Positions 16,832 through 25,412 of a DNA stretch of 64,000 bases are shown one piece after another (position 1 is the stretch's first letter; the number at the start of each line of letters is the position of its first letter). The translations under genes and the position numbers were made by a program. The stretch spans positions 22,533-86,532 of the forward strand of contig NZ_PYBW01000038.1 in the NCBI RefSeq assembly GCF_003205575.1, given 5' to 3'. The notes under the pieces were generated by a model. That model was not told the origin of the DNA. It made no database searches and was given only the letters and a program-made list of their open reading frames with translations. Source of the stretch: Streptomyces tateyamensis (GTDB lineage Bacteria > Actinomycetota > Actinomycetes > Streptomycetales > Streptomycetaceae).

Positions 16832-17794
16832 ATGGTCCCAGTGCAGACGGCAGAGCCCGAGCAGGTCCCCGAGCTCGTCGAGCGGTTCGAGGCGGTGATC
16901 GCCGCCGAGCAGCGGATCGAGCCGCGTGACTGGATGCCGGACGCCTACCGGGCCACCCTGGTGCGCCAGATCGCCCAGCACGCGCACTCCGAGATCATCG
17001 GCATGCAGCCGGAGGGCAACTGGCTCACCCGGGCCCCCTCGCTGCGCCGCAAGGCGATCCTGCTGGCCAAGGCGCAGGACGAGGCCGGCCACGGCCTGTA
17101 CCTGTACGCCGCCGCGGAGACCCTCGGGGTGGACCGGTCGGAGCTGACCGAGAAGCTGATCAGCGGCCGGCAGAAGTACTCCTCGATCTTCAACTACCCC
17201 ACGCTGAACTTCGCCGACGTCGGCGTGATCGGCTGGCTGGTGGACGGCGCGGCGATCTGCAACCAGGTGCCGCTGTGCCGCTGCAGCTACGGTCCCTACG
17301 CCCGGGCCATGGTGCGGGTCTGCAAGGAGGAGTCGTTCCACCAGCGCCAGGGCTACGAACTGCTGATGACGCTGATGCACGGCACCGAGGCGCAGCGCGC
17401 GATGGTGCAGGACGCGGTGGACCGCTGGTGGTGGCCCTCGCTGATGATGTTCGGCCCGCCCGACGGGGACTCGCCCAACACCGCGCAGTCGATGGCCTGG
17501 CGGATCAAGCGCCACACCAACGACGAGCTGCGCCAGCGCTTCGTCGACATGACGGTGCCGCAGGCCGAGCACCTGGGCGTCACCCTGCCCGACCCCGAGC
17601 TGCGCTGGAACGAGGAGCGCGGCAGCTGGGACTTCGGCGAGCCCGACTGGTCCGAGCTGATGCGGGTGATCAAGGGTGACGGACCCTGCAACACCCAGCG
17701 GATCGAGGTCCGCCGGGCCGCCCACGAGGACGGCGCCTGGGTCCGCGAGGCGGCCGCGGCGTACGCGCGCAAGGAGAAGGAACGACATGGCTGA
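16832..17794 (+). CDS. paaA: 1,2-phenylacetyl-CoA epoxidase, subunit PaaA
   Basis: Catalytic diiron subunit (320 aa) of the PaaABCE monooxygenase that epoxidises phenylacetyl-CoA in aerobic phenylacetate degradation. A ferritin-like four-helix bundle carries the diiron ligands in [12 protein letters not shown] (E-x2-H, about residue 89) and [12 protein letters not shown] (E-x2-H, about residue 170). ATG at 16832 follows GGGAGGAG; GTG at 16826 lies inside that site. First gene of five tightly packed paa genes. Confidence 0.96.
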   Translation: MVPVQTAEPEQVPELVERFEAVIAAEQRIEPRDWMPDAYRATLVRQIAQHAHSEIIGMQPEGNWLTRAPSLRRKAILLAKAQDEAGHGLYLYAAAETLGVDRSELTEKLISGRQKYSSIFNYPTLNFADVGVIGWLVDGAAICNQVPLCRCSYGPYARAMVRVCKEESFHQRQGYELLMTLMHGTEAQRAMVQDAVDRWWWPSLMMFGPPDGDSPNTAQSMAWRIKRHTNDELRQRFVDMTVPQAEHLGVTLPDPELRWNEERGSWDFGEPDWSELMRVIKGDGPCNTQRIEVRRAAHEDGAWVREAAAAYARKEKERHG

Positions 17795-18074
17795 CCAGTC
17801 CTGGCCGCTCTACGAGGTCTTCGTGCGCCCCCGGCGCGGCCTCAACCACGTGCACGTCGGCTCGCTGCACGCGCCCGACGACCGGATGGCACTGCTCGCC
17901 GCCCGGGACCTGTACACCCGGCGCAACGAGGGGGTCAGCCTCTGGGTGGTCCCGTCCAGCGCGATCACCGCAGCCGCCCCCGACGAGCGCGACCCGTTCT
18001 TCGAGCCCAGCGGCGACAAGGTGTACCGCCACCCGACCTTCTACGACATCCCCGAGGATGTCCCGCACATCTGA
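17787..18074 (+). CDS. paaB: 1,2-phenylacetyl-CoA epoxidase, subunit PaaB
   Basis: 95-aa small structural subunit that bridges PaaAC dimers. It begins [22 protein letters not shown], the conserved PaaB start, and ends with the [11 protein letters not shown] motif. The gene overlaps paaA by eight bases. Confidence 0.96.
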   Translation: MADQSWPLYEVFVRPRRGLNHVHVGSLHAPDDRMALLAARDLYTRRNEGVSLWVVPSSAITAAAPDERDPFFEPSGDKVYRHPTFYDIPEDVPHI

Positions 18075-18088
18075 CGGGGAGCCCGAGC

Positions 18089-18967
18089 ATGACGGACGAT
18101 CACGTCTACCTGACCCTGGCCGAGGGCGACCACGAGGCCGAGGCCCGCTGGGCCTACGGCACCGGTTTCGCCGACCCGCTGCTGGGCGTGGACACCGCGC
18201 CGGCACCGGACGTCGACGGGGCCGACCTCTCGCTCTACTGCCAGCTGCTCGGCGACGACGCCCTGGTGCTGGCCCAGCGGCTGATCGAGTGGACCACGCA
18301 CGCGCCCGAGCTGGAGGAGGAGGTGGCGCTGGCCAACCTCGCGCTGGACCTGCTCGGCCAGGCCCGCCTGCTGCTCACCCGGGCCGGCCAGGTGGACGGC
18401 ACCGGTCGCACCGAGGACGACTTCGCCTACTGGCGCGCCGAGCACGAGTTCCGCAACGTGCGCCTGGTGGAGGCCGAGAACGGCGACTTCGCCTTCTCCA
18501 TCGCCCGGCTGCTGGTCTTCGCCACCGCCCGCGGCGCCCTCTACCGGCGCCTGGCCGAGGCCGCACCCGACGCGGTGGTGCGCGCGGTGGCCGCCCGCGG
18601 GGTCAAGGAGCTGGCCTACCACCAGGAGTACGCGGCCGCCTGGCTGCTGCGCCTGGGCGACGGCACCGCGTACTCGCGCGAGCGGATGCAGGCCGGTCTG
18701 GACGCGGTCTGGCCGCTGGTCGACGAGCTGTTCACCGCGCACGAGGTGGAGCTGCGGCTGGGCCTGGACCCGGCCGGGCTGCGCGAGCCGGTCGAGGCCG
18801 AGCTGGCCCGGGCGATCGAGCGGGCCACCCTGGCCGTGCCCACGGCCCGGCCGCTGGCCCGGATCGGCGGGCGGGCCGGGCGCGAGGGCGTGCACGGCGA
18901 GGCACTGGGCCGGCTGCTGGCCGAGCTGCAGGTGGTGGCCCGCGAGCACCCGGGGGCGACATGGTGA
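18089..18967 (+). CDS. paaC: 1,2-phenylacetyl-CoA epoxidase, subunit PaaC
   Basis: 292-aa ferritin-like structural partner of PaaA. The visible core is EEEVALANLALDLLGQARLLL and EFRNVRLVEAENGDFAFSI, with KELAYHQEYAAAWLLRLGDG further on, as in PaaC of other actinobacteria. The diiron ligands are only partly kept, in line with a non-catalytic role. ATG at 18089, 14 bases after paaB. Confidence 0.95.
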   Translation: MTDDHVYLTLAEGDHEAEARWAYGTGFADPLLGVDTAPAPDVDGADLSLYCQLLGDDALVLAQRLIEWTTHAPELEEEVALANLALDLLGQARLLLTRAGQVDGTGRTEDDFAYWRAEHEFRNVRLVEAENGDFAFSIARLLVFATARGALYRRLAEAAPDAVVRAVAARGVKELAYHQEYAAAWLLRLGDGTAYSRERMQAGLDAVWPLVDELFTAHEVELRLGLDPAGLREPVEAELARAIERATLAVPTARPLARIGGRAGREGVHGEALGRLLAELQVVAREHPGATW

Positions 18968-19455
18968 CGACGGCGGCCCGTCCGGACGCGGCGCAGCTGG
19001 CCGGCGCCGTGCCCGACCCCGAGCTGCCGATGCTCACGCTGGCCGAGCTCGGCGTGCTGGCCGGGGTCGAGCAGGCCGGGTCGGCGGTCACGGTCTGGCT
19101 GACCCCCACCTACTCCGGCTGCCCGGCGGTGGCCGAGATGGCCGCCGACGTCGAGCTGCGGCTGCGCCGCGCCGGGTACACCGAGGTCGCGGTGCGGCTG
19201 CGGCTGGACCCGCCGTGGAGCACCGACGCGATCACGCCCGCCGGGAAGGCCAAACTGGCCGCCGCCGGGATCGCCCCGCCCGGGCCGGCCCGGCCCGGGC
19301 TGCTGCAGCTGGGGCCGACCCGGCTGGTGGTGCACTGCCCGCAGTGCGGCTCGGCCGCGACCGAGGAGCTGTCCCGGTTCGGCTCCACCGCGTGCAAGTC
19401 GCTGTGGCGCTGCCGCGACTGCCGAGAGCCGTTCGAACGCATGAAGGAGATCTGA
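18961..19455 (+). CDS. paaD: Phenylacetate-CoA oxygenase assembly protein PaaD
   Basis: 164 aa. DUF59/MIP18-like domain (VPDPELPMLTLAELGVL, VWLTPTYSGCPAV) for iron-sulfur delivery, followed by a C-terminal zinc-ribbon-like part with CPQCGS, STACKSLWRC and RDC. Needed for maturation of the diiron or 2Fe-2S centres of the epoxidase. ATG at 18961 overlaps the end of paaC. Confidence 0.94.
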   Translation: MVTTAARPDAAQLAGAVPDPELPMLTLAELGVLAGVEQAGSAVTVWLTPTYSGCPAVAEMAADVELRLRRAGYTEVAVRLRLDPPWSTDAITPAGKAKLAAAGIAPPGPARPGLLQLGPTRLVVHCPQCGSAATEELSRFGSTACKSLWRCRDCREPFERMKEI

Positions 19456-20531
19456 TGGCCGCCCGCCGCGCGCAGTTCCACCCCCTGCGGATCGCCGCGC
19501 TGGACCGGCTCTGCGAGGACGCGGTGGCGGTCACCTTCGAGGTGCCCGAGGAACTCGCCGCGGAGTTCGCCTTCCAGGCCGGCCAGACCCTGACGCTGCG
19601 CCGGCTGATCGAGGGGGCGGACGAGCGGCGCTCCTACTCGATCTGCTCGCCGGTCGGCGGCCCGCTGCGGATCGCGGTGCGCGAGGTGCCCGGCGGGCTG
19701 TTCTCCGGGGAGCTGGTGCGCCGGGCCGCGGTGGGTGACCAGGTGGAGGTGCTGCCCCCGAGCGGGCTGTTCACCGCCGACCTGGCGGTGCCGGCCCACC
19801 ACGTGCTGGTCGCGGCCGGCTCCGGGATCACCCCGATGCTCTCGATCGCGGCCACCGTGCTGGCGGCCCACCCGCAGTCCACGGTCACCCTGCTGTACGG
19901 GAACCGGCGCAGCGACACGGTGATGTTCGCCGACGAGCTGGCCGACCTGAAGGACCGCTACCTGGACCGCTTCGAGCTGGTCCACGTGCTCTCCCGGGAG
20001 GCCCGGGACGCCGAGCTGCTCAGCGGGCGTCTGGACACCGAGCGGGTGCGGGCGCTGCTGGGTGCGCTGGTCGGCGAGGTCGGCGGGGTCGGGCACTGGT
20101 GGCTGTGCGGGCCGTTCGCCATGGTGGCCGGGGTGCGCGAGCTGCTGGCCGGGCTCGGGGTCCAGGCGCAGCGGGTGCACCAGGAGCTGTTCCACGCCGA
20201 GGACGAGCCGGTGGCCGAACGGGTCGAGGTCGACCCGGCCGCGGACGGGGCCGCCGCCAGCGAGGTGACCCTGGTGCTGGACGGGCGGCGCAGCGTGCTG
20301 CGGCTGCCGCGTGACCGCAGCGTGCTGGACGGCGCCCAGCTCTCCCGCCCCGACCTGCCGTTCGCCTGCAAGGGCGGCGTCTGCGGCACCTGCCGCGCCC
20401 AGGTCACCGAGGGAGAGGTGGAGATGCGCCGCAACTTCGCCCTGGAGGAGAAGGAACTGGCGGCGGGTTACGTGCTGACCTGTCAGGCCCGGCCGGTGTC
20501 GGACCGGGTGACGGTCGACTACGACGCCTGA
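19455..20531 (+). CDS. paaE: 1,2-phenylacetyl-CoA epoxidase reductase, subunit PaaE
   Basis: 358 aa electron-transfer subunit. FAD-binding RRSYSICS near residue 57, NADPH-binding loop GSGITPMLSIA, and a C-terminal plant-type 2Fe-2S ferredoxin with CKGGVCGTCRAQ and a fourth Cys in LTCQA. The start shares TGATG with the paaD stop. The last 13 bases overlap the 3' end of the convergent flavoprotein gene. Later steps of the pathway (paaG, paaZ, paaK) are not in the window. Confidence 0.95.
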   Translation: MAARRAQFHPLRIAALDRLCEDAVAVTFEVPEELAAEFAFQAGQTLTLRRLIEGADERRSYSICSPVGGPLRIAVREVPGGLFSGELVRRAAVGDQVEVLPPSGLFTADLAVPAHHVLVAAGSGITPMLSIAATVLAAHPQSTVTLLYGNRRSDTVMFADELADLKDRYLDRFELVHVLSREARDAELLSGRLDTERVRALLGALVGEVGGVGHWWLCGPFAMVAGVRELLAGLGVQAQRVHQELFHAEDEPVAERVEVDPAADGAAASEVTLVLDGRRSVLRLPRDRSVLDGAQLSRPDLPFACKGGVCGTCRAQVTEGEVEMRRNFALEEKELAAGYVLTCQARPVSDRVTVDYDA

Positions 20532-21640
20532 GCCGCCCCGGCGCCCACCGGCCGGGGCCGGCCGAGCAGCCCGACGATCTCGTTCACCGCTGCCCGCCCC
20601 GCCCGGTTGGCGCCGACAGTGCTGGCCGAGGGGCCGTAGCCGACCAGGTGCACCCGCGGGTCGGCCACCGCCCGGGTGCCGTCCAGCCGGATGCCGCCGC
20701 CCGGCTCGCGCAGCCCCAGCGGCGCCAGGTGGCCCACCTCGGGCCGGAACCCGGTGGCCCAGACGATCGCGTCTACCGCCTCCTGGTGCTCGCCCCAGGC
20801 CACCCCGTGCTCGGTGAGGCGGTCGAACATCGGCCGCCGGTGCAGCGCGCCCAGCTGCCGCGCCCGGCGCAGCGCGACCGAGGGGCCGAGCCCGGTCACG
20901 CCCACCACCGAGCTCACCGGCAGCCCCTGGGCCACCCGCTGCTCGACCAGCGCCACCGCGGCCCGCCCGGCCTCGGGGGTGAACGGCTCGTCCCGGATCA
21001 CGGGCTCGCGCCTGGTCACCCAGATCGTCTCGGCCACCTCGGCCAGCTCGGAGAGCAGCTGGATCGCCGAGGCCCCGCCGCCGACCACCACCACCCGCTC
21101 CTTTCGCCCGCCACCGGGGAGCAGGGGCCCTTTCCCGTTCCCGGTGAAGGACTGCGGCCCCCGGTAGTCGGCGTAGTGCAGCTGACGGCCCGTGAAGCGG
21201 CCGGGGTAGTGCGGCAGGAACGGCCTGGTCCAGGTGCCGGTCGCGTTCACCACCGCCCGGGCCGTCCAGTTCCCGGCGGTGGACTCCACCAGCAGCCGCT
21301 CGCCCAGGTCGCGCACCGCCGTCACCCTGGCCGGGCGGACGACCGGCAGCGCGTGCCTGGCCTCGTACGCGGCGAAGTACCCGGGCACCACCTCGCGGGC
21401 CGGGGCGGTGGGGTCCGGCGGCGGCAGCTCGAAATCGGGCAGGTCGTGGAAGCCGTGCACCGTCGCCATCCGCAGCGAGGGGGAGCGGTGCGCCCAGGCC
21501 CCGCCGGGCGCGGTGTCCGCGTCGAGCACCACGAAACCGGTGAACGGCGCGAAGCCGCGGCGGCGCAGGTGGTAGGCGGCCGACAGGCCGGCCTGACCGG
21601 CGCCGATCACGACCACATCTGTTGCAGTTTCAACGGTCAC
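20519..21640 (-). CDS. NAD(P)/FAD-dependent monooxygenase-like flavoprotein (CzcO/FMO-like)
   Basis: 373 aa. N-terminal FAD motif VVVIGAGQAGLSAAYHL, with a second dinucleotide motif VVVVGGGASAIQLLSELAE near residue 187. An ATG motif (VNATGTW, WATGFRPEV) as in FMO-type enzymes is also present. Just before the second Rossmann motif is an unusual Gly/Lys/Pro-rich segment (NGKGPLLPGGGRKER) not expected in the family. It converges on paaE and overlaps it by 13 bases. Substrate unknown; no functional link to phenylacetate catabolism is evident beyond position. Confidence 0.85.
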   Translation of the reverse strand: MTVETATDVVVIGAGQAGLSAAYHLRRRGFAPFTGFVVLDADTAPGGAWAHRSPSLRMATVHGFHDLPDFELPPPDPTAPAREVVPGYFAAYEARHALPVVRPARVTAVRDLGERLLVESTAGNWTARAVVNATGTWTRPFLPHYPGRFTGRQLHYADYRGPQSFTGNGKGPLLPGGGRKERVVVVGGGASAIQLLSELAEVAETIWVTRREPVIRDEPFTPEAGRAAVALVEQRVAQGLPVSSVVGVTGLGPSVALRRARQLGALHRRPMFDRLTEHGVAWGEHQEAVDAIVWATGFRPEVGHLAPLGLREPGGGIRLDGTRAVADPRVHLVGYGPSASTVGANRAGRAAVNEIVGLLGRPRPVGAGAAQAS

Positions 21641-21668
21641 GGTGGTGAAACACCGTGGCCGCGCGTGA

Positions 21669-22043
21669 TCATCCCGCCAGCGGGCTGATCACCACCGCCG
21701 TCCCGTACGCGCAGATCTCGGTGCCCAGGTCGGCCGCCTCGGTCACGTCGAAGCGCATCATCAGCACCGCGTTGCCGCCGCGCGCCCGGGCCTGCTCGAT
21801 CAGCCGCTCCATCGCCTGGTTGCGGCTCTCGACCAGGGTCTTGGTCAGACCCTTCAGTTCGCCGCCCAGCATCGACTTGAAGGAGGCCCCGATCTGGGTC
21901 CCCAGGTGCCGGCTGCGCACCGTGAGTCCGAAGACCTCCCCGATCACCCGGTCCACCCGGTAGCCCGGCACCTCGTTGGTGGTCACCACCAGCACGTCCG
22001 CACTCGGTCCCGGGCCGCCGCCGTACTCGTCAAGGTTGCTCAT
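21669..22043 (-). CDS. YbjQ family protein
   Basis: 124 aa. Contains the YbjQ/UPF0145 core: VVTTNEVPGYRVDRVIGEVFG, then SRNQAMERLIEQARARGGNAVLMMRFD and EICAYGTAVVI. It is a pentameric beta-rich fold sometimes called heavy-metal-binding; function is not established. ATG at 22043, preceded by GGATGG. Stands 28 bases upstream of the flavoprotein gene and may be co-transcribed with it. Confidence 0.9.
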   Translation of the reverse strand: MSNLDEYGGGPGPSADVLVVTTNEVPGYRVDRVIGEVFGLTVRSRHLGTQIGASFKSMLGGELKGLTKTLVESRNQAMERLIEQARARGGNAVLMMRFDVTEAADLGTEICAYGTAVVISPLAG

Positions 22044-22144
22044 GGGGCCATCCTGCGGGCGGCGGGGGCGCGAAGCCGGCAGCGCCACTCGAAAAGGCCG
22101 ACCGGGGCGGTGAGCGCGACGGTGATAGGCCTTACCGTTAGGCC

Positions 22145-23065
22145 ATGGGTGAGCGTAGTGATCATTCGCAGGGGTCGGGAGCGACGGACCATCCGGGCGC
22201 GCTGGAGATCGAGGCCACGGTGGTGCTCGGGATCCGGGTGACGGACTGGCCGGCGCTGCGGGCCGCTGCCGTGGCCGCGGTGGAGGAACTGGACTTCTCC
22301 GGGGCCGACCCGGCGGCCCAGCGCAGCGAGCTGCTGCGCGAGGTGTCCGAGGACCCGCACGCCGCGCTCGGCGCGCTGCTCCACCCGGACCGGCTGATCG
22401 GCGCCCTGCCGGGCATCGAGGCCCTCGGCGGCACCCTGGAGCTGAGCACCACCGACGACTTCGCGCCCGACTTCGCCGAGCTGTTCCCGCTGGACGGCGA
22501 GGACGGCGAGGCGGGCGACTGGACGCTGACCCCGCGCACCGCCTGCCTGCTGCACACCCAGCTGCTGGCGCTGGCCGACGCCGCCTACGACGACCTGGAG
22601 GAGCACGGCGACGAGCCGGTGCTGCCCGGCGAGGACGCCGAGTGGTCGGTCTTCGCCCGGCTGCCGCACACCACCTGGGCGATGCACCGCTCCTGGCGGC
22701 GCACCATGGCCCGCACCTTCGACGACCTGGCCGAGGACCTCGGGCTCGGCGAGTGGCCGCTGCCCCGCTGCGCCGCCGAGGAGCTCGCGCTGCGCTTCGC
22801 CCTGGCCGACGCCCGCCAGCTGCTGACCAGCCAGCCGCAGGCGGTCGCCGACCTGATGGGCGAGCTGCCCGCCGACCTGTACGACTACGACTGGGACGGG
22901 TGCTCGGACGAACTGCTCGGCGTCTACGACATGGGCGTGGACGAGGAAGACGAGGAGGCCGGGGTCCGGCTGGAGCAGCTGCTGGCCGCCACCCACCCGG
23001 AGGGCTGGTTCCTCACCTACGACGAGGCCGAGGAGCGCGAACCGGGCCGCGGCTACCGCAGGTAG
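22145..23065 (+). CDS. Conserved acidic protein of unknown function
   Basis: 306 aa, strongly acidic, with no signal peptide or membrane segment. A predicted alpha/beta N-terminal part (ALEIEATVVLGIRVTDWPAL) is followed by a helical middle and a very acidic C-terminal stretch (GVYDMGVDEEDEEAGVRLEQ). Codon use is fully typical and ATG at 22145 begins the frame. The next gene, a Pth2-type hydrolase, begins ten bases after its stop, so the two are probably co-transcribed and may share a translation-related role. Not recognised otherwise. Confidence 0.8.
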   Translation: MGERSDHSQGSGATDHPGALEIEATVVLGIRVTDWPALRAAAVAAVEELDFSGADPAAQRSELLREVSEDPHAALGALLHPDRLIGALPGIEALGGTLELSTTDDFAPDFAELFPLDGEDGEAGDWTLTPRTACLLHTQLLALADAAYDDLEEHGDEPVLPGEDAEWSVFARLPHTTWAMHRSWRRTMARTFDDLAEDLGLGEWPLPRCAAEELALRFALADARQLLTSQPQAVADLMGELPADLYDYDWDGCSDELLGVYDMGVDEEDEEAGVRLEQLLAATHPEGWFLTYDEAEEREPGRGYRR

Positions 23066-23074
23066 CCTGAGCGG

Positions 23075-23782
23075 GTGACCTCAGCACCCGCCCCCTTCGA
23101 GACCGAGACCGCCAACGCCCGCGACGAGCGGCCGCAGTACGTGCTGCCGCTGGTGCTGCACCTGGAGAAGGCCGATCCGCCGGCCCGCACCGACGCGCTG
23201 GAGACCTCGGCCCGGGCCGTGCTCACGCTGCTCGCCGACCCGCGTGCCACCGGCGAGGGCGAGTGGGCCGAGGCGGTGCACAACTGGGAGGACGCCCGGA
23301 TCCGCAAGGTGGTGCGGCGGGCCCGCGGCGGCGAGGGGCGCAAGGCGGCCGAGCTGCCCGGGATCACGGTCCCCGGGGCCGCGGCCGAGGTGCGGGTCTA
23401 CCCGCCGGTCCCGCTGGACGGCTGGCCCAAGGAGCTGGCCAAGCTGCAGGTCTCCGGCACCGACCTGGACGACCCCGACGAGCCCGCCCCGGTGGCCGAC
23501 CCCGCGCTGCCGGTGCTCTGGCTCAACCCGCAGGTGGAGATGAGCGCGGGCAAGACGATGGCGCAGACCGGCCACGCCGCCCAGCTGGCCTGGTGGCAGC
23601 TGGACGAGGCGCAGCGCAAGGAGTGGGCCGAGTCCGGCTTCGCGCTGGCCGTGCGCACCGCGGACCCGGCCCGCTGGGCCGAACTCACCAGCGGCCGGCT
23701 GCCGCTGGTCCGGGACGCGGGCTTCACCGAGATCGCCCCCGGCTCGCCCACGGTGGTCGCCGACCACCCGGCGCTGCGCTGA
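23075..23782 (+). CDS. Peptidyl-tRNA hydrolase, Pth2-type
   Basis: 235 aa. The C-terminal 120 residues carry the Pth2 core: LPVLWLNPQVEMSAGKTMAQ followed by TGHAAQLAWW, where Lys and His/Gln line the active site, then VRDAGFTEIAPGSPTVVA. The N-terminal 110 residues are an actinobacterial extension with an Arg-rich stretch (RKVVRRARGGEGRK) that could bind RNA. GTG start, ten bases after the preceding gene. Would release peptides from tRNA or act as a related hydrolase. Confidence 0.8.
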   Translation: MTSAPAPFETETANARDERPQYVLPLVLHLEKADPPARTDALETSARAVLTLLADPRATGEGEWAEAVHNWEDARIRKVVRRARGGEGRKAAELPGITVPGAAAEVRVYPPVPLDGWPKELAKLQVSGTDLDDPDEPAPVADPALPVLWLNPQVEMSAGKTMAQTGHAAQLAWWQLDEAQRKEWAESGFALAVRTADPARWAELTSGRLPLVRDAGFTEIAPGSPTVVADHPALR

Positions 23783-23892
23783 CGGGGCGAACCGGCGCAC
23801 CGTCAGCCGGCGGGCCGCCACCTGGCACGGCGTCACCCGGGGCGCCCCCAGCCGCTGCGCCTTCACGCGAGGCGCCCTCGCCCGCCTCGCCC

Positions 23893-24500
23893 TCACACCG
23901 TCGGCCCGAACCGGCGCACCGTCAACGCGCCGAGCGCGGTGGCCGTGGCCAGCACGCCCCACAGGATGCCCGGCCCCACCGCGAGCAGCGCGGTCAGCGC
24001 CGCCGGGGCGGCCGCCCGGCCGAGCCCGTTGGACAGCTCCCAGCGGGCCAGCGCCCGGCCCAGCCCGTCGGCCGGGGCGGCGGCCACCACGAGGGCGGTG
24101 CCGGCCCCCGAGTAGACGATCTCGCCGCCGGTGTAGAGCACCGCCACCGCGCAGAGCGCGCCCGCCCCAAGGCCGCCACCGAGGGTCCCGGCCGCCCAGA
24201 AGCCCAGGTAGGACAGGGCCAGCAGCAGGCCGCCCGCGGTCAGCACCGAGCGTCGCGAGCGCCGGGCCAACCAGAGCACCACGGCCAGCTGAGCAGCGAT
24301 CACCAACACCGTGTTGCCCACGAAGATCCCCGAGGCCCATGCGGGGGAGACGTGCAGCCGGGTCACCAACAGCGCGGGCAGCGCCACCTCCAGCACGTCG
24401 AAGCAGAACGCGAACGGCAGGTTGGCCAGGCTCAGCACGGCGCTCACCCCGCCGACCGGGGCGGTGCCCGGGGCGAGGGGCGGCCGCGCCGGCACCCGGG
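23893..24500 (-). pseudogene. MFS transporter, C-terminal half only
   Basis: The frame encodes the second half of a major-facilitator transporter. The region SAVLSLANLPFAFCFDVLEV corresponds to transmembrane segment 7, followed by five more hydrophobic segments and a typical end. Upstream of about 24500 the frame stays open but reads as the antisense of the neighbouring regulator, with no membrane segments; residues 1 to about 200 of a normal transporter are absent. It abuts head to head with another 5'-truncated gene. Exact breakpoint uncertain by about 30 bases. No ribosome site or promoter is seen for a half-length product. Confidence 0.7.
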
Positions 24501-24892
24501 CGGGCGGGGTCACGCTGGTCCCCACGGTGTTCGGGCGCCCGCACCTGGTGGCAGTGCACGCGCAGGGCTGGCGGCCGGTGCTGCAGTACCCGGTGGCCGA
24601 CCCGCAGGCGGGCGAGCCGGTCTCGCTCGCCCTGGTGCAGCAGCGGTTGGAGGCGCTGGCCCACCCGGTGCGGCTGCGGCTGGCTCGCAGCATCGCGCGC
24701 GGGCCGCACACCACGGGCGAGCTGGCCGCCGCCTGGAACCTCACCGCCCCCGAGGTCTCCCGCCACCTGGCGGTCCTGCGCAAGGCGGGCCTGCTGCACA
24801 TCCGCCGCCGCGGCCGCTACGTGCTCTACTCGCTCGACCTGGGCACCAGCGCCCGGCTGGGCGCCGACCTGGTGGACGCGGTGCTGCGCTGA
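24501..24892 (+). pseudogene. ArsR/DUF5937-type regulator, C-terminal part only
   Basis: About 130 codons encode the end of a regulator. The part GVTLVPTVFGRPHLVAVHA and WRPVLQYPVADP matches the tail of a DUF5937-type domain. An ArsR winged helix follows: LEALAHPVRLRLARSI, TGELAAAWNLTAPEVSRHLA and GLLHIRRRGRYVLYSLDL. The roughly 200 residues that normally precede this are missing. An in-frame GTG near 24527 could give a product of about 120 aa, so a functional mini-repressor is not excluded. Confidence 0.65.
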
Positions 24893-24943
24893 CGGAGCCT
24901 CAGGTGGGCCTGGTGGCAAGGCTTTCGTCGAGCTATGCTGAGG

Positions 24944-24954
24944 ACAACAGTTGT
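24944..24954. promoter_or_regulatory. Small palindrome upstream of the membrane protein
   Basis: ACAAC-A-GTTGT lies just after a -10-like TATGCT (about 24933-24938). It is probably part of the promoter region of the small membrane protein that starts at 25043. Confidence 0.35.
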
Positions 24955-25042
24955 GTGGCCGCTCGGCCGCGCGACCTTTTGGGGGCGGGTTGTGGTGCGT
25001 GAGCATCACAGCGGGGAAGTGACCCCAGGAAGGCGTGCGGCA

Positions 25043-25360
25043 GTGGAGCCGAACGAGCTGGCTGGGGCTCCGTCCGAGCCCGCCCTCCCGGAACCGGAGG
25101 GCACCATGCCGTCGCAGCTCGACCCAGGCCGGCCCGACTCCCCGGCGCAGCAGGACGATTCACGCAGCCTCGCCGAACCGGTGAGCCCCGCCGATCCCTG
25201 CCCGCGTGCGGAGTCCCGGCAGCGGGCCCTCGACCTGCTCGCCCTGCTGAGCATCCTTGTCGTCTCGGCGGGCGTCTACCTGGCGGCCGGACCGGGGGCG
25301 TTCGGCACCGTCACCGGGGCAGCCGCCACCCTCTACGCCGTCTGGCGGGCCCGCCGGTGA
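25043..25360 (+). CDS. Small single- or two-segment membrane protein
   Basis: 105 aa. The first 65 residues are hydrophilic and Pro/Glu/Ser-rich (PALPEPEGTMPSQLDPG), then two hydrophobic stretches (LDLLALLSILVVSAGVYLAA and TVTGAAATLYAVW) and a basic end RARR. GTG at 25043 follows AGGAAGG nine bases earlier; GTG at 24995 or ATG at 25107 are alternatives. The fold resembles many uncharacterised streptomycete membrane proteins; function unknown. Confidence 0.65.
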   Translation: MEPNELAGAPSEPALPEPEGTMPSQLDPGRPDSPAQQDDSRSLAEPVSPADPCPRAESRQRALDLLALLSILVVSAGVYLAAGPGAFGTVTGAAATLYAVWRARR

Positions 25361-25412
25361 GGCGGCCCCGCCGGCGAGCTACGCGGGCGGGGGCCAAGGG
25401 CGGTGGCGGGCC

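Noticed and set aside
24311..24500. Upstream extension of the ArsR-type frame
   Set aside because: Those residues are the antisense of the MFS transporter and show no family resemblance; the regulator homology begins near 24501.
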